Assembly: GCA_964582225.1 (NCBI GenBank)
Contig: CAZORA010000009.1
Location: 1-64,000 of the forward strand
Direction: 5' to 3'
Length of the DNA stretch: 64,000 nucleotides
DNA from: Dokdonella_A sp964582225
Lineage (GTDB): Bacteria; Pseudomonadota; Gammaproteobacteria; Xanthomonadales; Rhodanobacteraceae
The position numbers and the translations under genes are program-made. The notes under the pieces were generated by a model. The model did no database searches and was not told where the DNA came from. It saw only the letters and a list, made by a program, of their open reading frames with translations. Below, one piece after another: positions 16,217 to 24,560 of the stretch; the first letter of the stretch is position 1, and the number at the start of each line of letters is the position of its first letter.

Positions 16217-16232
16217 TGAGACAGTTGTCACA
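16217..16232. promoter_or_regulatory. Palindrome upstream of the sigma-54 promoter, possible activator site
   Basis: Arms TGAGACA and TGTCACA are inverted around GT with one mismatch. The centre is about 135 bases upstream of the predicted sigma-54 start, a usual distance for an enhancer-binding activator of the NtrC class. The identity of the activator is unknown. It also lies about 40 bases before the predicted start of the divergent small RNA, so it could act on both. Confidence 0.5.
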
Positions 16233-16266
16233 TTTTCCGCCGCCAGAAACGTGTTATCGTGACGGC

Positions 16267-16387
16267 CTGTGGATCAGCGCGAGCTCTCGCGCGTTCCATC
16301 GCCGGTTTTTCGATCACTGGCGCCCGGCACACACGGTTCTCCTGGATCCCCCTGTTCCTGGAACCGCCGGGCGCCAGTCTTTTTTTT
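16267..16387 (+). ncRNA. Candidate small RNA
   Basis: There is no plus-strand gene upstream for over 1.9 kb, yet a very strong terminator lies here. A 13-bp stem (16316-16328 with 16366-16378) is followed by TCTTTTTTTT to 16387. The loop holds a second hairpin (GGTTCT with GGAACC). A further stem, CGCGAG with CTCGCG, sits at about 16279-16292. An extended -10, TGTTATCGT, at 16252-16260 predicts a start near 16267 and a transcript of about 120 nt. Two GGA triplets are in the terminal part (CTGGATCC, CTGGAACC), which could contact CsrA/RsmA-type proteins; that is speculative. Confidence 0.62.
16316..16387 (+). terminator. Long-stem Rho-independent terminator
   Basis: Thirteen base pairs, ACTGGCGCCCGGC with its complement 37 bases later, followed by an eight-T run. 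It is the strongest terminator in the window and points away from the sigma-54 gene, toward mnmG. Confidence 0.88.
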
Positions 16388-16675
16388 GACGTACAGGCGC
16401 CGATCGGCCGCCGCCCCTTGTCGATGTGTCGCGCACCAGCCGCCACAGCCCACGCAGCTCGGGGTAACCGACCCGACATTCGCCGACGTGGTGATCACCC
16501 GCGAACGGAAACGCGCGCAGCCCGGTACCGGGCTGCGCCTGGCGAGATCAACGGAGAAGGCCTCCCACCGGCGCAACCGGCCCCTGAATTCCGGTGGTTC
16601 GACGTGCTCGCAAACGCCGTGCACCGGTGGGAGTGCCCAACAGGACTAGCAGATTTCGTGCCACCAGGCTTCTGA

Positions 16676-18544
16676 ATGGAATCCTTCGACGTCATCGTGG
16701 TCGGCGGCGGTCATGCCGGTACCGAAGCGGCGCTGGCCAGCGCGCGCTGCGGCGCACGCACCCTGCTGCTGACCCACAGCTTCGACACGATTGGCGCGAT
16801 GAGCTGCAATCCGGCCATCGGCGGCATCGGCAAGGGCCAGCTGGTGCGGGAGATCGACGCGCTGGGCGGAATCATGGCCGCGGCGGCGGATGAGGCCGGC
16901 ATTCACTGGCGCGTGCTCAATCGCTCCAAGGGTCCGGCGGTGCGGGCAACGCGCTGTCAGGCGGACCGCGCGCTGTACCGCGCCGCGATCCAGCGCGCCG
17001 TGCAGCGACAACCGGGACTTCAGCTGTTTCAGCAGGCGGTCGACGGACTGCGGATCGAGCAGGGACGCATCTGCGGCGTGATCACGCAATCGGGCCTGAT
17101 CCTCGCCGCCCGCTGCGTGGTACTGACCGTGGGCACCTTTCTGGCCGGCAAGATCCACGTCGGCCTGAGCCAGCAGGCCGGCGGGCGCGCGGGCGAAGCG
17201 CCCTCGCTGCGTCTGGCCTCGATGCTGCGCGAGCTCGCGCTGCCGGTGGGGCGCCTGAAGACCGGCACCCCGCCGCGCCTGGACGCCCGCACGATCGACT
17301 TCGCCGGCCTGGCCGAGCAGGCGGGCGACGATCCGGCGCCCGTGTTCTCCTTCCTCGGCTCGCGCGCGGAGCATCCGCGCCAGGTCAGCTGCCACATCAC
17401 GCACACCAGCGAGCGCACTCACGAACTCATTCGCGGCGCGCTCGACCGCTCGCCGCTCTACAGCGGGGTGATCGAGGGTACTGGCCCGCGCTACTGCCCC
17501 TCGATCGAAGACAAGGTGGTGCGCTTCGCCGAGCGCGGCTCGCATCAGATCTTTCTGGAACCGGAGGGCCTGGACAGCAGCGAAATCTATCCCAACGGAA
17601 TCTCGACCTCGCTGCCCTTCGACGTGCAGGAGGAACTGGTGCACTCGATTTCGGGCCTCGAGCGCGCCCATCTGACCCGCCCAGGATACGCGATCGAATA
17701 CGACTACTTCGATCCGCGCGCGCTCAAGTCCTCGCTCGAGACGACGGCCGTGCCGGGGCTCTACTTCGCCGGGCAGATCAATGGCACCACCGGCTACGAG
17801 GAAGCCGCCGCCCAGGGCCTGATCGCCGGCATCAATGCGGCTCGCGCCTGCCGCGGAGAGGGGCCATGGACACCGCGCCGCAACGAGGCCTACATCGGCG
17901 TATTGATCGACGACCTGGTGACCAACGGCGTCAGCGAGCCCTATCGCATGTTCACCTCGCGCGCCGAGTATCGACTCGAGCTGCGCGAAGACAACGCCGA
18001 TCTGCGCCTGACGCCGCGCGGACACGAACTCGGCTGCGTCTCCGCTGTGCGCCACGCGGCGATGCTACGCAAGCGAGAGGCTGTCGAGCGCGAAACCGCG
18101 CGCCTGCGAAACCTCTGGGCCACGCCCGGCAACGCGCTCGGCCGCGCGCTCCAGAGCAGGCTCGGACTGATCCTGTCCCGCGAGCAGAATGCCTGCGACA
18201 TCTTGCGCCGGCCCGGCGTCGGCTACGCCGAGCTGATGACCGTCGACGGCTTCGGTCCCGGCTCGACCGAGGAGCAGGCCGCCGCGGAAGTCGAGGTTGC
18301 GCTGAAATACGCCGGCTATCTGGAGCGCCAGCGTGCGGAAATCGAGCGCAGCCAGCGCGAGGATGGCGCGGCGATTCCGGCTGATTTCGACTTTGCCACC
18401 GTGCGCGGCCTGTCGACTGAAGCACGCACCAGGCTGAGCGCCGCGCGACCGCAAACCGTCGCCCAGGCGCGACGCGTCTCCGGCGTCACGCCGGCGGCGA
18501 TCGCCCTGCTGCTGGTGTACCTCAAGCGCCGACGCGCTGCCTGA
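16676..18544 (+). CDS. mnmG: tRNA uridine-5-carboxymethylaminomethyl modification enzyme MnmG (GidA)
   Basis: With MnmE it installs the cmnm5 group at wobble uridine 34 of several tRNAs, using FAD and folate. The 622-residue length is typical. It opens with the FAD-binding DVIVVGGGHAGTEAALASAR, then SCNPAIGGIGKGQLVREIDALGG. A second dinucleotide-associated region YFAGQINGTTGYEEAAAQGL and the C-terminal MnmE-binding helices (SGVTPAAIALLLVYLKRR) follow. It stands about 290 bases after the small RNA terminator; rsmG or parAB do not follow, so the usual gidA-gidB linkage is broken here. Confidence 0.97.
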   Translation: MESFDVIVVGGGHAGTEAALASARCGARTLLLTHSFDTIGAMSCNPAIGGIGKGQLVREIDALGGIMAAAADEAGIHWRVLNRSKGPAVRATRCQADRALYRAAIQRAVQRQPGLQLFQQAVDGLRIEQGRICGVITQSGLILAARCVVLTVGTFLAGKIHVGLSQQAGGRAGEAPSLRLASMLRELALPVGRLKTGTPPRLDARTIDFAGLAEQAGDDPAPVFSFLGSRAEHPRQVSCHITHTSERTHELIRGALDRSPLYSGVIEGTGPRYCPSIEDKVVRFAERGSHQIFLEPEGLDSSEIYPNGISTSLPFDVQEELVHSISGLERAHLTRPGYAIEYDYFDPRALKSSLETTAVPGLYFAGQINGTTGYEEAAAQGLIAGINAARACRGEGPWTPRRNEAYIGVLIDDLVTNGVSEPYRMFTSRAEYRLELREDNADLRLTPRGHELGCVSAVRHAAMLRKREAVERETARLRNLWATPGNALGRALQSRLGLILSREQNACDILRRPGVGYAELMTVDGFGPGSTEEQAAAEVEVALKYAGYLERQRAEIERSQREDGAAIPADFDFATVRGLSTEARTRLSAARPQTVAQARRVSGVTPAAIALLLVYLKRRRAA

Positions 18545-18570
18545 GGCGCGGCGGCGGCCATTCGCGCAGC

Positions 18571-19398
18571 CTACTTCTTGCGGCTTGCGTCGACTTTCGC
18601 TTGCGCCATCTTCAGCGCTTTTTCGGCCGCGGAGCGCATCGCGTCGATGTCCGCCTGCTCCAGCTCGCTGCCGTCGGCCTTGACTGCGAACAAGACTTCG
18701 CCGGCCTCGTTCCAGCCCACGTTCCAGCGCGCCTTGACCGTCCCGGGCTGCTTGACGCAAAGCGGCCTGCCGCCGTCGAACGCATAGTGCGCGGAGCTGT
18801 GCGCGCCGCTGTCAAAGTCGGTATTGACGCGCACGTAGCGCACCGATCCGGTCTGCGCGAAACCGTCCCAGCCAACGGAGGAATCATCGGTGGTGTAGGT
18901 GCCGGCCACCATCTTCATGCCGCCAATGCGCTTTTCGATGTGCGTGCACTCGGCAACCGCGAGCTCCGCCGCGGTGGGCTCCGGATTCAGCACTACATTG
19001 GCGGTGCTGCCCGCACCGTGGGTCAGGACCGGCGCATTGAGCGCCTGCACATAGCGCCGCGGGCCATCCTGCAGGGTAACCTCAACCACGTAGGTGCGGC
19101 TCGCCTGCAGCCGTGACGGATCGAAATCAAGCGCAAAGTTGAAGGGCGGCATTCCGCTCACACTGAGATTCTGGTGCGCCAGCGCAAGCTCGGGCTGGGC
19201 CACGTCGACCAGCTGCACGTCGAGCTTCGCGCCGGCACCGATCGCGGTCGGTTCGCGCAACGTCACGCTGCCGGTGACGCGCGAGGCAGGAGCGATGTTC
19301 GGGGTCGTCGTCGGCTGCCGCGAGGCGTCCTGATCCGGGGGACTGCAGCCGGCAAGCAAAGCCATGGCGGCGACTGCCGCAATCCAGGGGTTCCGCAT
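18571..19398 (-). CDS. YbaY-like lipoprotein
   Basis: The 275-residue lipoprotein has signal MRNPWIAAVAAMALLAGC with a good lipobox (LLAGC). The segment VTGSVTLREPTAIGAGAKLDVQLVDVA and FALDFDPSRLQASRTYVVEV resembles the YbaY/YscW-type beta-sandwich (pfam YscW). The C-terminal half is unrecognised and ends in a lysine-rich helix (EKALKMAQAKVDASRKK). Related proteins sit in the outer membrane with no firm role. It is divergent from the M64 peptidase gene. Confidence 0.78.
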   Translation of the reverse strand: MRNPWIAAVAAMALLAGCSPPDQDASRQPTTTPNIAPASRVTGSVTLREPTAIGAGAKLDVQLVDVAQPELALAHQNLSVSGMPPFNFALDFDPSRLQASRTYVVEVTLQDGPRRYVQALNAPVLTHGAGSTANVVLNPEPTAAELAVAECTHIEKRIGGMKMVAGTYTTDDSSVGWDGFAQTGSVRYVRVNTDFDSGAHSSAHYAFDGGRPLCVKQPGTVKARWNVGWNEAGEVLFAVKADGSELEQADIDAMRSAAEKALKMAQAKVDASRKK

Positions 19399-19699
19399 GA
19401 TGAAATCTCCGAATCGATAGAGGGACTGCCACTCGCGCCGCCCAGACCGGAACGGCGGACGGGACGAGGTCGCGCACGCGGCTTCGAGCTCGCGCAGAGT
19501 GAATTGGCGAATGACTGCCGGAAACAATAGTCCGCGATCTTGCCGCGCGCAATCATCATCGCTCCGCGCGTGGAGGATTCCGCCGCCAAATCAGCACATT
19601 GCTTTGCTGCTCCGGACAACCCAAAATGCACCATCCACGCGTCTGGCCCGCGTTCGGCGGTGCACCCAGACAGACGCACCACGCGAAGAAGAGGGGACC
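19399..19699. other. Divergent intergenic region between lipoprotein and M64 peptidase genes
   Basis: This 301-base gap should hold the promoters of both genes. It contains copy 2 of the 23-bp palindromic element (19513-19535). On the minus strand the element offers a TATTGT that could serve as a -10 for the lipoprotein gene. Just before the peptidase start is GAGGGGACC, a good ribosome binding site. I see no small gene or U-tract terminator in it. Confidence 0.5.
19513..19535. repeat. 23-bp palindromic element, copy 2
   Basis: This copy differs from the one at 13417-13439 at positions 5 (G for A) and 15 (A for G), which weakens the inner stem but keeps GACT/AGTC. It lies between the divergent YbaY-like lipoprotein and M64 peptidase genes. 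Confidence 0.6.
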
Positions 19700-21376
19700 A
19701 TGAAATTCATCCTTGCCGCACTTCTCGTGGCAGCTTTGGCGTTGCCCGGCATCGAGCGGGCGGATGCGGCGACGCCCGCACACTACGTAGTGTTCGAGAT
19801 CGACGCTGACGGCGGGATCCGGCCGATCCACTACGCGCGCGTCGAGCTGCAGGCGACGGCGGCGGACCTGCCCAGCGCGGACGCCGCGGCGATTGGGCTC
19901 ACGCGCGACGAGGTTGGCTATGAACTCTATCGCGCCGGTGTCGCGGTCGGCGCCCGCAAGGCTCGCGTACCGCGGCTGCACGGCGAATTCGCGCGCGATC
20001 CCGGCCGCGACGGCACGATCGTCGCGACGCGACCCGCAGGCGCGCCGCGCACCTTCGTCGTGCGCGTGCCGCTGGACGCGGCCGACGCGATCGAATTCGG
20101 CGAGGCCGCGAGCCGCCAGCGCTTCGATTTCGCGACGCTGGCCCGCGCCGCAACTGCTCTGCCGCAGGCGCTCACCCCGCGGCTTGCGTCGCCCGGCGGC
20201 GGCGGACCGCCGGCCAACCGGGTCGACATCCTGGTGCTCGCCGAGGGCTACACCGGCACCCAGCGGGGCCTCTTCGACGCCGACGCCGAAATCCTGCGCA
20301 ACGCTTTCTTCGGCCTGACGCCCTACGCGGACTACCCGAATTTCATCAACTGGACCACCGCCTTCGTTTCTTCCAGCCAATCCGGCGCCGATCATCCGCC
20401 CTATCAGGCAGGCTGCAGCAACGCGAGCTGCTGCGCCGATTCGGCGGCGCAGAGCGACCCGTTTGCCGGCACATTCGTCGACACGGCCTTCGACGGCAAG
20501 TTCTGCGACTGGCAGATCCACCGCCTGCTGACGGTCGACTACAACAAGGCGCTTGCGGCCGCAGCGGTTTATCCAGACTGGGACGAGATCATCGTGGTCG
20601 TCAACGATCCGGTCTACGGTGGCTCGGGCGGCGCGGTCGCGGCCCTGTCGACGCATCCCTACGCGGATCAGGTGGTGCTGCACGAATACGGCCACACCTT
20701 CACTGGCCTGGCCGATGAATACGACAGTCCCTATCCGGGATTCCCGCCCTGCAGCGACGTCTCCGGCTCACAGCCCTGCGAGGCCAACGTGACCGACGTC
20801 AGCGTCCCTGGACAGATCAAGTGGAAAGACTGGCTGACTCCGGGCAACCCGATTCCGACGCCGCCGGGAATGGGCGGGGTCGGCCTGTTCGAGGGCGCGC
20901 GCTATCTGAGTCAGGGCATGTATCGTCCGGTGGACGCCGAGTGCCTGATGCGCAACCTGCTGCAGCCGTTCTGTCCCGTCTGCAGCGAGGAGTATGTGCT
21001 CGCTCTCTATCGCGGCGGATGGGGCGTGCCGGTCAACGGCATCGACGTCATCGAGCCCGGCAGCGAATCTCCTCCCGTCGGCCAGCCGGTCCCTTACGTA
21101 CCCGGCACCACGCTCCACTTCAGCGTGGCCCTGCTGGGCCCTCCCGGCGGCAGCTTCGACATCCAGTGGCTGCTCGACGGACAGCCGGTGCCCGGCGACG
21201 CGCAGTATGCGTTCTGGCAGGGCGGCGCGACCCCGGCGACCCGCACGCTCGAGCTTCGCGTGCGCGGGCTCTCGGATCTCGTTTCGGCAAGCAGGGTCGG
21301 CGAGCTGCCGCTGCGCACGCGCAGCTGGACCATCGAAGTCGTCGGTGAGCGGATTTTCCAGAACGGCTTCGACTGA
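19700..21376 (+). CDS. Secreted M64-family zinc metallopeptidase with C-terminal GFD tail
   Basis: The 558-residue secreted protein has a signal peptide (MKFILAALLVAALALPGIERADA). An N-terminal beta domain precedes the M64 catalytic domain: NRVDILVLAEGYTGTQRGLFDADAE, then HEYGHTFTGLADEYD with zinc His328 and catalytic Glu, as in IgA-peptidase M64. Several cysteines (SNASCCADS, CLMRNLLQPFCPVC) suggest disulfides, in keeping with export. A beta-sandwich C-domain precedes the tail GERIFQNGFD. The same type of tail ends the protease at 55915-57288. The ribosome binding site GAGGGG lies just before the ATG. The substrate is unknown. Confidence 0.9.
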   Translation: MKFILAALLVAALALPGIERADAATPAHYVVFEIDADGGIRPIHYARVELQATAADLPSADAAAIGLTRDEVGYELYRAGVAVGARKARVPRLHGEFARDPGRDGTIVATRPAGAPRTFVVRVPLDAADAIEFGEAASRQRFDFATLARAATALPQALTPRLASPGGGGPPANRVDILVLAEGYTGTQRGLFDADAEILRNAFFGLTPYADYPNFINWTTAFVSSSQSGADHPPYQAGCSNASCCADSAAQSDPFAGTFVDTAFDGKFCDWQIHRLLTVDYNKALAAAAVYPDWDEIIVVVNDPVYGGSGGAVAALSTHPYADQVVLHEYGHTFTGLADEYDSPYPGFPPCSDVSGSQPCEANVTDVSVPGQIKWKDWLTPGNPIPTPPGMGGVGLFEGARYLSQGMYRPVDAECLMRNLLQPFCPVCSEEYVLALYRGGWGVPVNGIDVIEPGSESPPVGQPVPYVPGTTLHFSVALLGPPGGSFDIQWLLDGQPVPGDAQYAFWQGGATPATRTLELRVRGLSDLVSASRVGELPLRTRSWTIEVVGERIFQNGFD

Positions 21377-21402
21377 GCGCCGCGCCGCCACCGGGGCGGG
21401 AC

Positions 21403-23544
21403 TCAGCCTAGCGGCAGCAGGGAAATATCGGCGACACGCAGGAACAGCGCCTGCAGTTGCCCCAACAGCGCCAGCCGGTTGGCGCGCAGAGCGGGGTCCT
21501 CGACCATCACCATGACCGCGTCGAAATAGCGGTCGACCGGCTCGCGCAAGCGCGCCAGGCGCTTCAGGAAACCCACGTAGTCGCGCCCGGAGAGGAGCGG
21601 CGCGGCCTCGGCGTCGGCGGCCGCGAGTGCGGCCGCCAGCTCCCGCTCGGCACCAGCTTCGAGCAGGATCGCGTCGATCACGCCCGCCGGCGCCGCGCCG
21701 GCCTGACGCAGGAGGTTGCCGATGCGCTTGTTGGCCGCCACCAGCGCGCGCGCTTCGGGAAGCTCGGCGAAGGCGGCGACGGCGCGCAGGCGGCGGTCGA
21801 AGTCGGCCAGATCGCTCGGACCCAGCGCGCGCACCGCCTCGAAGAGTTCGCCGCCGAGGCCCTGCTCGGCGTAGTAACTCGGCAGCCGGTCGAGGATGAA
21901 CTCGCGCAGCTCGTCCGCCAGCTCGCGGCGGCGTGCGCCGGCGTCGAGCTCGGGGCGGCTGCCGTCCTTGCGCGGGCGCAGGCCGGCCGCCAGCGCCTCG
22001 TCGGAAATCAGCGCCAGGGCCTCCTGCAGCTGGGCATCGAGATCCAACGACAACTGCGCCTCGATCAGGGTGCGGGCAAGACCGAGTCCGGCGCGGCGCA
22101 GGGCGAAGGGATCCTTGCTGCCGGACGGCTTCAGGCCGACCGCGAAGATTCCGGCGAGAGTGTCGAAGCGTTCGGCGAGCGCCAGCACCTGGCCCAGCGC
22201 GCCGCGCGCGACCGGGTCGCCGGAGTGGCGCGGCGCATAGATTTCGTCGAGCGCCTCGGCGAGCGCCGGCGGCTGGCCAGAGGCGGCCGCGTAGTGGCGG
22301 CCCATCACGCCCTGCAGCTCGGGAAACTCGCCGACCATGCGGGTCAGCAGATCGCACTTGGAGAGCGCCGCGGCGTGAGCTGCGAGCCCGGCATCCACGC
22401 CCAGGCGGTTGGCGATCACCCGCGCCTGCTCGGCCACCCGCAGGCTCTTGTCCCACAGGCTGCCAAGCGCCTGCTGATAGGTGACCCGCGCCAGCGCCGG
22501 CTGCAGTTCCGCGAGCGGCGTCTTCAGATCCTCGTCGAAGAAGAACTTGGCGTCGGCGAAGCGCGGTCGGATCACCCGCTCGTAGCCGGCGGCGATCGCC
22601 GCCGGATCGCTCGATTCGATGTTGGCGACGCCGATGAAGCGCTCGCTGAGCCGCCCCTCGGCGTCGAACAGGGGCACGAACTTCTGGTTGGTCTCCATCG
22701 TCGTCACCAGCGCTTCCTGCGGCACGGCGAGGAACTCGCGCTCGAAGCTGCCGGCGATCGCCACCGGCCACTCGGTGAGGTTGGCGATTTCGTCGAGGAG
22801 CTCCGGCGACAGGCGCGGCTGCAGCCCGTGCGGAGTCGCTCGCGCGACTTCCGCGCGCACCTGCTCGCGGCGTTCCGCCGGGTCAGCCAGCACCCGGGCA
22901 CCGCGCAGCGCCTCGAGCCAGGCATCGGCGTCGGCGACGTGCACCGGCTGCGGGTGATGAAAGCGATGGCCGCGTGAGATGCGTCCAGAGCGCAGGCCGA
23001 ACAGCTCGCCCTCGATCACCTCGCTGCCGTGCAGCATCACCAGCCAGTGTGCCGGGCGCACGAAGGCGTAGTCGTGGTCGCCCCAGCGCATCGGCCTGGG
23101 AATCGGCAGCGCCTCGACCGCTTCGGCAAGAACCTCCGGCAGCAGCGCGGCGGTCGCCTGTCCGGGGCGGGTCGCGCGGTGCATGAACCAGGCGCCCTTG
23201 TCGGTTTCCAGGCGCTCGAGCTGATCCACGCCGACCCCGCAGCTGGCGGCGAAGCCCGCCAGCGCGCGGGTCGGCGCGCCCGCGGCGTCGAGGCCGGCGG
23301 AGACCGCTGGCCCGCGCCGCTCCTCGACCCGCTCCGGCTGGCTGCGCCCGACCGCGGGAATCCAGACCGCGAGCCGCCGCGGCGAACACCAGACCCCGGC
23401 GCCGGCGAAGTCACCGGCCACTCCGCGCCTGTCGAGCCCGCCGCAGATCCCGGCGGCAAAGGCCCTGGCCAGCTCGTCGAGCGCCCTGGGCGGCAGCTCT
23501 TCGGTGCCGAGTTCGACCAACAGGGAGGCAGGGGTTTGACTCAT
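21403..23544 (-). CDS. glyS: Glycine--tRNA ligase beta subunit
   Basis: This is the large subunit of the bacterial alpha2-beta2 glycyl-tRNA synthetase, which recognises tRNA-Gly. Of 713 residues, it begins MSQTPASLLVELGTEELPPRAL, the hallmark N-terminus. It continues with FVPLFDAEGRL, DAKFFFDEDLKTPL and the HD-like middle (LTRMVGEFPELQGVMGRHYA), and ends with an anticodon-binding-like helical part (YFDAVMVMVEDPALRANRLALL). ATG 23544 follows glyQ by 46 bases. It is convergent with the M64 peptidase gene. Confidence 0.97.
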   Translation of the reverse strand: MSQTPASLLVELGTEELPPRALDELARAFAAGICGGLDRRGVAGDFAGAGVWCSPRRLAVWIPAVGRSQPERVEERRGPAVSAGLDAAGAPTRALAGFAASCGVGVDQLERLETDKGAWFMHRATRPGQATAALLPEVLAEAVEALPIPRPMRWGDHDYAFVRPAHWLVMLHGSEVIEGELFGLRSGRISRGHRFHHPQPVHVADADAWLEALRGARVLADPAERREQVRAEVARATPHGLQPRLSPELLDEIANLTEWPVAIAGSFEREFLAVPQEALVTTMETNQKFVPLFDAEGRLSERFIGVANIESSDPAAIAAGYERVIRPRFADAKFFFDEDLKTPLAELQPALARVTYQQALGSLWDKSLRVAEQARVIANRLGVDAGLAAHAAALSKCDLLTRMVGEFPELQGVMGRHYAAASGQPPALAEALDEIYAPRHSGDPVARGALGQVLALAERFDTLAGIFAVGLKPSGSKDPFALRRAGLGLARTLIEAQLSLDLDAQLQEALALISDEALAAGLRPRKDGSRPELDAGARRRELADELREFILDRLPSYYAEQGLGGELFEAVRALGPSDLADFDRRLRAVAAFAELPEARALVAANKRIGNLLRQAGAAPAGVIDAILLEAGAERELAAALAAADAEAAPLLSGRDYVGFLKRLARLREPVDRYFDAVMVMVEDPALRANRLALLGQLQALFLRVADISLLPLG

Positions 23545-23590
23545 GGGAGATTCTTTCGCTGGAGCCCCGCGCGACCGGGACACGGCTCGC

Positions 23591-24490
23591 TCAGGCAGCC
23601 CGCGGGCGCAGGCCGGGAAAGCCGAGCCGCTCGCGCTGGGCGCGATAGGCCTCGGCGACAGCACGCGACAGAGCGCGCACGCGCAGGATGTAGCGCTGCC
23701 GCTCGGTGACGCTGATCGCGCGCCGCGCGTCGAGCAGGTTGAAAGTGTGGCTCGCCTTCATCACCTGCTCGTAGGCCGGCAGCGGCAGCCTGGCCTCGAC
23801 CAGACGCTGGGCCTCGTTCTCGCAGGTGTCGAACCACTCGGCGAGCTTCGTCACGTTGGCCTGCTCGAAGTTGTATATCGACTGTTCGACCTCGTTCTGG
23901 TGGAACACCTCGCCGTAGCGCACCGTGCCGTGGGGCGCCTCGGTCCAGACCAGGTCGAACACGTTGTCGACATTCTGCAGGTACATCGCCAGGCGCTCGA
24001 GGCCGTAGGTGATCTCGGCCGTGACCGGCCGGCACTCGAGGCCGCCGGCCTGCTGGAAATAGGTGAACTGGGTCACCTCCATGCCGTTCAGCCAGACCTC
24101 CCAGCCGAGGCCCCAGGCGCCAAGGGTCGGCGACTCCCAGTTGTCCTCGACCAGGCGCAGGTCATGCACCAGCGGGTCGATGCCAAGCGCGCGCAGCGAG
24201 CCGAAATAGCGCTCCAGCACGTCATCCGGATTCGGCTTCATCACCACCTGATACTGGTAATAGTGCTGCAGTCGGTTCGGGTTGTCGCCGTAGCGGCCGT
24301 CGGTCGGCCGCCGCGAAGGCTGCACGTAAGCTGCCGCCCAGGGCTCGGGGCCTATCGCCCGCAGGAAGGTTGCCGGATGGAAGGTGCCGGCGCCGACTTC
24401 GAGGTCGAGCGGCTGCAGCAGCGCGCAGCCCTGCTCGGCCCAATAGTGGTTCAGGGTCTGGATGACGTCCTGGAAAGCCGGTCCGGACAT
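23591..24490 (-). CDS. glyQ: Glycine--tRNA ligase alpha subunit
   Basis: This is the catalytic subunit that activates glycine with ATP. The sequence is highly conserved: FQDVIQTLNHYWAEQGCALLQP, GAGTFHPATFLRAIGPEPW, YVQPSRRPTDGRYGDNPNRL and QYQVVMKP. ATG 24490 matches the usual start; another ATG eight codons upstream (24514) is possible. The protein has 299-307 residues, the usual length. It is divergent from the GspE-like gene with about 70 bases between. Confidence 0.97.
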   Translation of the reverse strand: MSGPAFQDVIQTLNHYWAEQGCALLQPLDLEVGAGTFHPATFLRAIGPEPWAAAYVQPSRRPTDGRYGDNPNRLQHYYQYQVVMKPNPDDVLERYFGSLRALGIDPLVHDLRLVEDNWESPTLGAWGLGWEVWLNGMEVTQFTYFQQAGGLECRPVTAEITYGLERLAMYLQNVDNVFDLVWTEAPHGTVRYGEVFHQNEVEQSIYNFEQANVTKLAEWFDTCENEAQRLVEARLPLPAYEQVMKASHTFNLLDARRAISVTERQRYILRVRALSRAVAEAYRAQRERLGFPGLRPRAA

Positions 24491-24560
24491 GCCTCGACTC
24501 GCATGGTTGCGCACAAAAGCGAGCTAGTATAGCGGCGATGCCGAACCGTAACCCGCAGCC

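Noticed and set aside
16212..16236. A sigma-70 -35 (TTGTCA) for the small RNA
   Set aside because: The hexamer is 24 bases from the best -10, outside the usable range; the extended -10 alone is the better explanation.
20768..22771. Long open frame antisense to glyS and the M64 peptidase gene (and many similar frames elsewhere)
   Set aside because: High GC content leaves long open antisense frames. The translation is arginine/alanine/glycine-rich with no domain, while the opposite strand encodes well-conserved genes.
24491..24560. Possible glycine riboswitch or T-box before glyQ
   Set aside because: Only about 70 bases separate the divergent starts, too short for either, and no matching conserved elements are visible.
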